This document shows, piece by piece, positions 6,143 to 10,226 of a stretch of DNA of 10,226 nucleotides. The position numbers were made by a program, and so were the translations under genes. How positions within the stretch are numbered: the stretch's first letter is position 1; each line of letters starts with the position of its first letter. The stretch is taken from NCBI GenBank assembly GCA_022838965.1, contig JALHDK010000113.1, positions 1,654 through 11,879 of the forward strand, written 5' to 3'. Under the pieces are notes generated by a model. It did no database searches. It had not been told where the DNA came from and saw only the letters and a list, made by a program, of their open reading frames with translations. The stretch is from Actinomycetales bacterium. GTDB taxonomy: Bacteria > Actinomycetota > Actinomycetes > Actinomycetales > Actinomycetaceae.

Positions 6143-7793
6143 ATGACCGATACGTTCCAACTCCACGGCACGGGCGTCGTCGCCGGCTTCGCCTACGGAC
6201 CTGTCGCGTGGACGAAGGCGCGCCCCGAGCTGCCCAGCCAGGACCGCGTGATCCCGGAGGAGGAACGCGAGGCCGAGGCGGCCCGCTTCGCCCGGGCCGC
6301 CGGCGCCGTCGCGGACCGGCTGGACGCCCGGGCATCCGGCGCCACCGGACCCGCCGCCGAGGTGCTCGCGGCGACCGCGACGCTCGCACGCGACCGCGGC
6401 TGGCACCGCTCCGTCGGCAAGCTGGTGAAGGGGGGCGCTCCCGCCGAGGTCGCCGCCGTTCAGGCGACCGAGCAGTTCGTGGCCATGTTCGAGAAGATCG
6501 GCGGCCTCATGGCCGAGCGCGTCACCGACCTGCGGGACATCCGCGACCGCGTCGTGGCGGAGCTGCGCGGGGAGCCGGAGCCCGGCATCCCGTCCTCGGA
6601 GACCCCCATCGTCCTCCTCGCGGACGATCTCGCCCCGGCGGACACCGCGGGCCTCGACCCGGCCACGATCCTCGCACTCGTGACCCGGCTGGGCGGCCCC
6701 ACCAGCCACACCGCCCGGCATCCCCTGCATCGTGGCCGTCGCCTCCCTCGGACAGCTGACCGAGGGGACGCCGGTGCTCGTCGACGGCGCCCGCGGCACC
6801 GTGGAGACGGGCGCCGACGCGGACGCCGCCCGCGCGCTCGTCGACGACGACCGCGCCCGCCGCGCGGCGATCCGCAGCTGGGTCGGCCCGGCACGGACGA
6901 AGGACGGCGTCGCCGTCGACCTCCTCGCGAACGTCCAGGACGGCCACGGCGCGCACCTGGCGGAGAAGGCGCAGGCCGCCGGCGTCGGCCTGCTCCGCAC
7001 GGAGCTGTCGTTCCTGTCATCCCAGGTGGAGCCCTCCGTCAGTGATCAGGCCGCCCTCTACGGCGCGGTCTTCGCGGCGTTCCCCGGCCGGAAGGTCGTG
7101 GTGCGGACCATCGACGCCGGCTCCGACAAACCCGTGCCCTTCGCCCACCTGGCCCACGAGGAGAACCCGGCGCTCGGCGTCCGCGGGATCCGGCTGCGGC
7201 TCGCCCACCCGGGTCTGGTGGAACGCCAGCTCGACGCGATCGCCCAGGCAGCCGCGGAGCACGGGGTCGAGTCCCCCTGGGTGATGGCACCGATGGTGGC
7301 CACCCTGGACGAGGCCCGCGAATTCGCCGCGCTGTGCCGGGCGCGCGGCATCACGCCGGGGATCATGGTCGAAGTTCCCAGCGTGGCGGTACTCGCCGAC
7401 CAGTTCCTCGAGGAGGTCGACTTCTTCTCGATCGGCACGAATGACCTCACCCAGTACGCGATGGCCGCCGACCGCATGTCCGCACCGCTCGCGTGGCTCA
7501 CCGACCCCTGGCAGCCTGCCGTGCTGCGGCTCATCCAGCTGACCGCGGCCGCCGGCAGGCGCGCCGGCAAGCCCGTGGGGGTGTGCGGTGAAGCCGCGGC
7601 CGACCCGCTGCTCGCCTGCCTGCTCCTCGGCATGGGCGTTACCTCCCTGTCGATGGCCTACGGCGCCATCGCCGCCGTCGGCGTACAGCTCGCGAGCGTG
7701 ACGATGGAGCAGTGCGTCGCCGCCGCGGCGGCAGTGCTCGAGTGCCGGAGTGCCGACGCCGCGAAGGCGAAGGCGGCCGAGCTCCTCGGCTGA
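6143..7793 (+). pseudogene. ptsI: PTS Enzyme I (PEP-protein phosphotransferase), frameshifted
   Basis: Enzyme I moves phosphate from PEP to HPr and starts the PTS relay. The gene is in two frames. Residues 1-191 (from ATG 6143) give the N-terminal domains and GGPTSHTA with the phosphorylated His189. From about 6716 the homology moves one base on, resuming at GIPCIVAVASLGQLTEG and running to the stop at 7791-7793. This second part holds the PEP-binding barrel: LLRTELSF, DFFSIGTNDLTQY and the acid-base Cys in GVCGE. Between SHTA and GIPC other Enzyme I proteins have about six more residues (of the IIARQL type), so the simplest explanation is a 17-base deletion at 6715/6716. Translation as written stops at 7043-7045 after 300 residues, the last ~109 of them foreign. 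Repaired length, about 555 residues, is normal. A sequencing or assembly error is the main alternative. Confidence 0.88.
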
Positions 7794-7799
7794 CCAGCC

Positions 7800-10226
7800 G
7801 TGGAGGGGACCGGCCCCGCGCCGCCCCCGCCGGTGACGCGCCCACCCGTACCGGTGGGCGGGCTCACCGAGGCGGAGGCGGCGCTCCGGCACGCCTCCGG
7901 GCTGGGCAACGTCGTCGAGCACCACTCGAGCCGCACCTACTGGGACATCCTGCGCCAGAACGCGTACCCCGCCATCAACGGCGTGCTGCTGTCGGTGTCC
8001 GTCCTGCTCGTGCTGTGGGGGCTGTACGTGGAGGCCGTCGTGACCGCGGGCCCGGTGCTGCTCATCATCGTCGTGGGGGTGGTGCAGGAAGGCCGCGCCA
8101 AGCGGGCGCTCGACCGGATCGCCCTTCTCAGCCGCCCGCGCGCGGCGGTGATGCGCGACGGCGCCGAACGGTGGGTGGACCCCTCCGAACTCGTGGTGGG
8201 AGACCTGATCGTCGCCCGACGGGGGGACGAGGTGGTCCTCGACGGCGTCATTGTCGGGGGAGGGCGCGCGGAACTCGACGAGTCCCTGCTGACGGGGGAG
8301 TCCGACCCGGTGTCCCGCGAGGTCGGGGAACGGGTGTGGTCGGGCAGCGCCGTGGTTGCGGGAGCGATCCTCTACGAGGCGACGGCGGCGGGGACGGAGA
8401 GCCTCGCCGGCCGGATCCTCGCCGAGGCGCGCGGGGGCGCGGACACACGCCGGACGCCCATCCAGCGCGAGATCGCCGTCATGATCTGGGCCGTCGCCGG
8501 ACTGGTCGCCCTCGCCGCGCTCCCGGTGGTGCTCGGCGCGTCGTCCTCCGGGCCGGAGGAGACGCTGGGTGCCGCCGCCGTGCTGGTGTCCCTCGTGCCC
8601 CAGGGCCTGGCGATCATGGTGACCTTCACCTATGCGGCCGGTGCCCTGCGGGTCAGCCGGATGGGCGCGCTGGTGCAGCGGCAGAACGCCATCGAATCGA
8701 TCAGCAGAGTCACCGTGCTCTGCATGGACAAGACCGGCACGCTGACCTCCCCGCGGGTCACTCTCGCCGGCGTGCGGGGTCTGCGCGGCGCGGTGGCGGC
8801 CCCGCTCCTCCTGGGAACCCTCGCCGCCTCGACCACCACCCCCACCCGCGCGACGCAGGCGCTCGGCGACACCCATCCCGGCGAGCGGGTGCCACTCGCG
8901 GAGGAGGTCGCCTTCTCGTCGGAGCGGCGCTGGTCGGCCATGCGATTCGCGGAGACGGGGCCGGGCCTGGCCGGGGTGGGGGTCACCCCCGGCGCCGTCT
9001 ACCTGCTGGGCGCGCCGTCCGAGCTGATGCCCGCCGCGCCGGATGTGGCCGACGCCGTACGGGAGGCGACCGCCCGGGGCGAGCGGGTGCTCCTCCTCGC
9101 CCGGGCCCCCGACCACGCCTCCCTGCGCGACGACGCCCAGCGGCCGCGTCCGCCCCGGCAGCTCCAGCCGCTCGCGCTCCTGGGTTTCGTCGAGGAGATG
9201 CGTGCGGACGCCGGGGACACCGTGCGCGCCTTCCGCGACGCGGGCGTCGAGGTGAAGGTGATCTCCGGCGACGATCCCGCCACGGTCGCGGCACTCGCGC
9301 GGCGGGTGGGTCTGGCGCCGGGGACCGCGCCGGCGGGGCCCGACCTCGAGGCACTGGACGAGGCCGACCTCGAGGCGGCCACGAACGCCGCCGTCTTCGG
9401 CCGCGTGGGCCCGGCGCTCAAGGCCCGCATCGTCGACGCCCTCCGGCGGCGGGGCGCCTACGTGGCCATGGTGGGCGACGGCGTCAACGACATCCTGTCC
9501 CTGCGCCGGGCCCACCTGGGCATCGCCATGGAGAGCGGTGCGTCAGCCACCCGAGGTGTCGCGGACATCGTGCTGCTCGCGGACCGGTTCGGAGTGCTCC
9601 CGCGCGCCGTGGTGGAGGGCAGGCGCATCGTTGCAGCGATGGCGGCCGTCCTGCTGCTGCTCCTCACCCGGACCTTCGCGATGGTCGTCCTGCTGGCGGC
9701 CACGGCGGCCTCGAACCTGCCCGTGCCCATCACCCCCAGGCAGAACTCGATCCTCGCGTTCCTCGCCGTGGGGGCACCCCTGCTCCTCGCGGCCCTCCTG
9801 GTGACGCCTCGCCGGCCACCGCCGAGCCTGCTCCGGGAAACGCTCCGCATCTCGGTGCCCGTGGGTGTGACGCTCGGGGCCCTCGCCCTGGCCGCGTTCG
9901 CCGTCGCCCTGGACGGCGGGCTGCCACTCGCGGAGGCGCGCACCGCCGTCACCACCCTCCTGACCCTGTGCGGTCTCGGCCTGATACCGGCGCTCCTGGG
10001 TGCCTCGCGGGGCGCCGGCCGCTGGACGCTGCCCGTGGCGGCGGCGATGCTGCTGGCCTACGCGGCGGTCCTCGCGCTGCCGCCGCTCCGCGTCCTGTTC
10101 GGGCTCGTGCTCCTCCCGGGGCCCGTGCTCGGCCTGCTGCTCGGCGTTGCCGCGGTGTGGTCGCTGTCGGTTGCTGCCGTGGTGCGGCGCGGCGGCGGGA
10201 CGTCCACCACGAGAAACAGCCAGCCG
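7800..10226 (+). CDS. CtpE-like cation-transporting P-type ATPase (3' end outside the window)
   Basis: An open frame of 809 codons with no stop before the window edge. Signature motifs are in order: ESLLTGES (161-168, actuator), CMDKTGTLT (308-316) with phosphorylated Asp310, and VGDGVND (558-564, hinge). Hydrophobic segments lie near 57-95, 226-245, 255-282, 612-640, 648-668 and 685-795. There is no N-terminal CxxC metal-binding domain, which argues against the heavy-metal P1B class. The start GLTEAEAALR, VQEGRAKRALDRIALL, LLGAPSELM in place of the usual KGAPE, and NDILSLRRA all resemble mycobacterial CtpE, a calcium-uptake ATPase of 797 residues, so only a short tail should be missing. The TM4 motif is VPQGL instead of VPEGL. 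GTG 7800 lies 6 bases after ptsI without a clear Shine-Dalgarno; GTG 7833 or 7854 are alternatives. Operon membership with ptsI is likely. Confidence 0.9.
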   Translation, partial: MEGTGPAPPPPVTRPPVPVGGLTEAEAALRHASGLGNVVEHHSSRTYWDILRQNAYPAINGVLLSVSVLLVLWGLYVEAVVTAGPVLLIIVVGVVQEGRAKRALDRIALLSRPRAAVMRDGAERWVDPSELVVGDLIVARRGDEVVLDGVIVGGGRAELDESLLTGESDPVSREVGERVWSGSAVVAGAILYEATAAGTESLAGRILAEARGGADTRRTPIQREIAVMIWAVAGLVALAALPVVLGASSSGPEETLGAAAVLVSLVPQGLAIMVTFTYAAGALRVSRMGALVQRQNAIESISRVTVLCMDKTGTLTSPRVTLAGVRGLRGAVAAPLLLGTLAASTTTPTRATQALGDTHPGERVPLAEEVAFSSERRWSAMRFAETGPGLAGVGVTPGAVYLLGAPSELMPAAPDVADAVREATARGERVLLLARAPDHASLRDDAQRPRPPRQLQPLALLGFVEEMRADAGDTVRAFRDAGVEVKVISGDDPATVAALARRVGLAPGTAPAGPDLEALDEADLEAATNAAVFGRVGPALKARIVDALRRRGAYVAMVGDGVNDILSLRRAHLGIAMESGASATRGVADIVLLADRFGVLPRAVVEGRRIVAAMAAVLLLLLTRTFAMVVLLAATAASNLPVPITPRQNSILAFLAVGAPLLLAALLVTPRRPPPSLLRETLRISVPVGVTLGALALAAFAVALDGGLPLAEARTAVTTLLTLCGLGLIPALLGASRGAGRWTLPVAAAMLLAYAAVLALPPLRVLFGLVLLPGPVLGLLLGVAAVWSLSVAAVVRRGGGTSTTRNSQP

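Noticed and set aside
6701..6740. Programmed ribosomal frameshift in ptsI
   Set aside because: There is no slippery heptamer or evident stimulatory structure, Enzyme I is not known to need one, and slippage could not restore the roughly six conserved residues that are missing.
6732..7793. The downstream ptsI part as a separate gene starting at GTG 6732
   Set aside because: That GTG encodes an internal conserved Val of Enzyme I (CIVAV), with no ribosome binding site before it. The part is better read as the 3' portion of a broken gene.
7017..9515. An 832-codon open frame on the minus strand, antisense to ptsI and the P-type ATPase
   Set aside because: Rich in His/Arg/Gly with no recognisable domain. 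The plus strand encodes Enzyme I and P-type ATPase motifs in the same place.

Overview
The window is about 70% G+C or more and comes from a high-GC actinobacterium. The central block has ptsI on one strand, diverging from fruR-fruK-fruA-ptsH on the other. This matches the arrangement I remember for Corynebacterium glutamicum (ptsI / fruR-pfkB1-ptsF-ptsH), so I infer a member of the Mycobacteriales, such as a Corynebacterium, Dietzia or Rhodococcus relative. The genus cannot be fixed from this sequence.

Layout from left to right. (1) 1-443, minus strand: the first 21 codons of a lipoprotein gene (probably the molybdate-binding protein ModA), overlapped by 4 bases by a small regulator with an N-terminal helix-turn-helix and a C-terminal molybdate-binding TOBE/Mop domain. 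The regulator appears to have a leaderless promoter. (2) 501-1820, minus: a GTPase-like protein of the cyclic 2,3-diphosphoglycerate synthetase family. (3) A perfect 34-bp palindrome at 1899-1932, the likely terminator of the next operon. (4) 1944-5992, minus: a complete fructose phosphotransferase operon, transcribed fruR, fruK, fruA, ptsH. (5) 5993-6142: a comparatively AT-rich divergent control region with CAACA/TGTTG boxes in inverted orientation. (6) 6143-7793, plus: ptsI (Enzyme I), broken by a frameshift that coincides with loss of about six conserved residues just after the phosphorylated histidine. (7) 7800-10226, plus: a cation P-type ATPase resembling mycobacterial CtpE. It starts 6 bases after ptsI and runs off the window with no stop codon.

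How it works together: Enzyme I takes phosphate from PEP and passes it to HPr, then to the EIIA and EIIB domains of FruA, which imports fructose as fructose 1-phosphate. FruK converts that to fructose 1,6-bisphosphate, and FruR probably controls both divergent units. The ptsI lesion is the main surprise: if real, it removes the entry point of the whole phosphorelay unless another Enzyme I is encoded elsewhere. I see no CRISPR array, tRNA, rRNA, insertion sequence or phage gene. The most unusual points are the ptsI deletion, a CtpE-like pump next to ptsI with Gln in place of the usual Glu of its membrane PEGL motif, and the cyclic-diphosphoglycerate-synthetase homologue next to sugar-transport and molybdenum genes.
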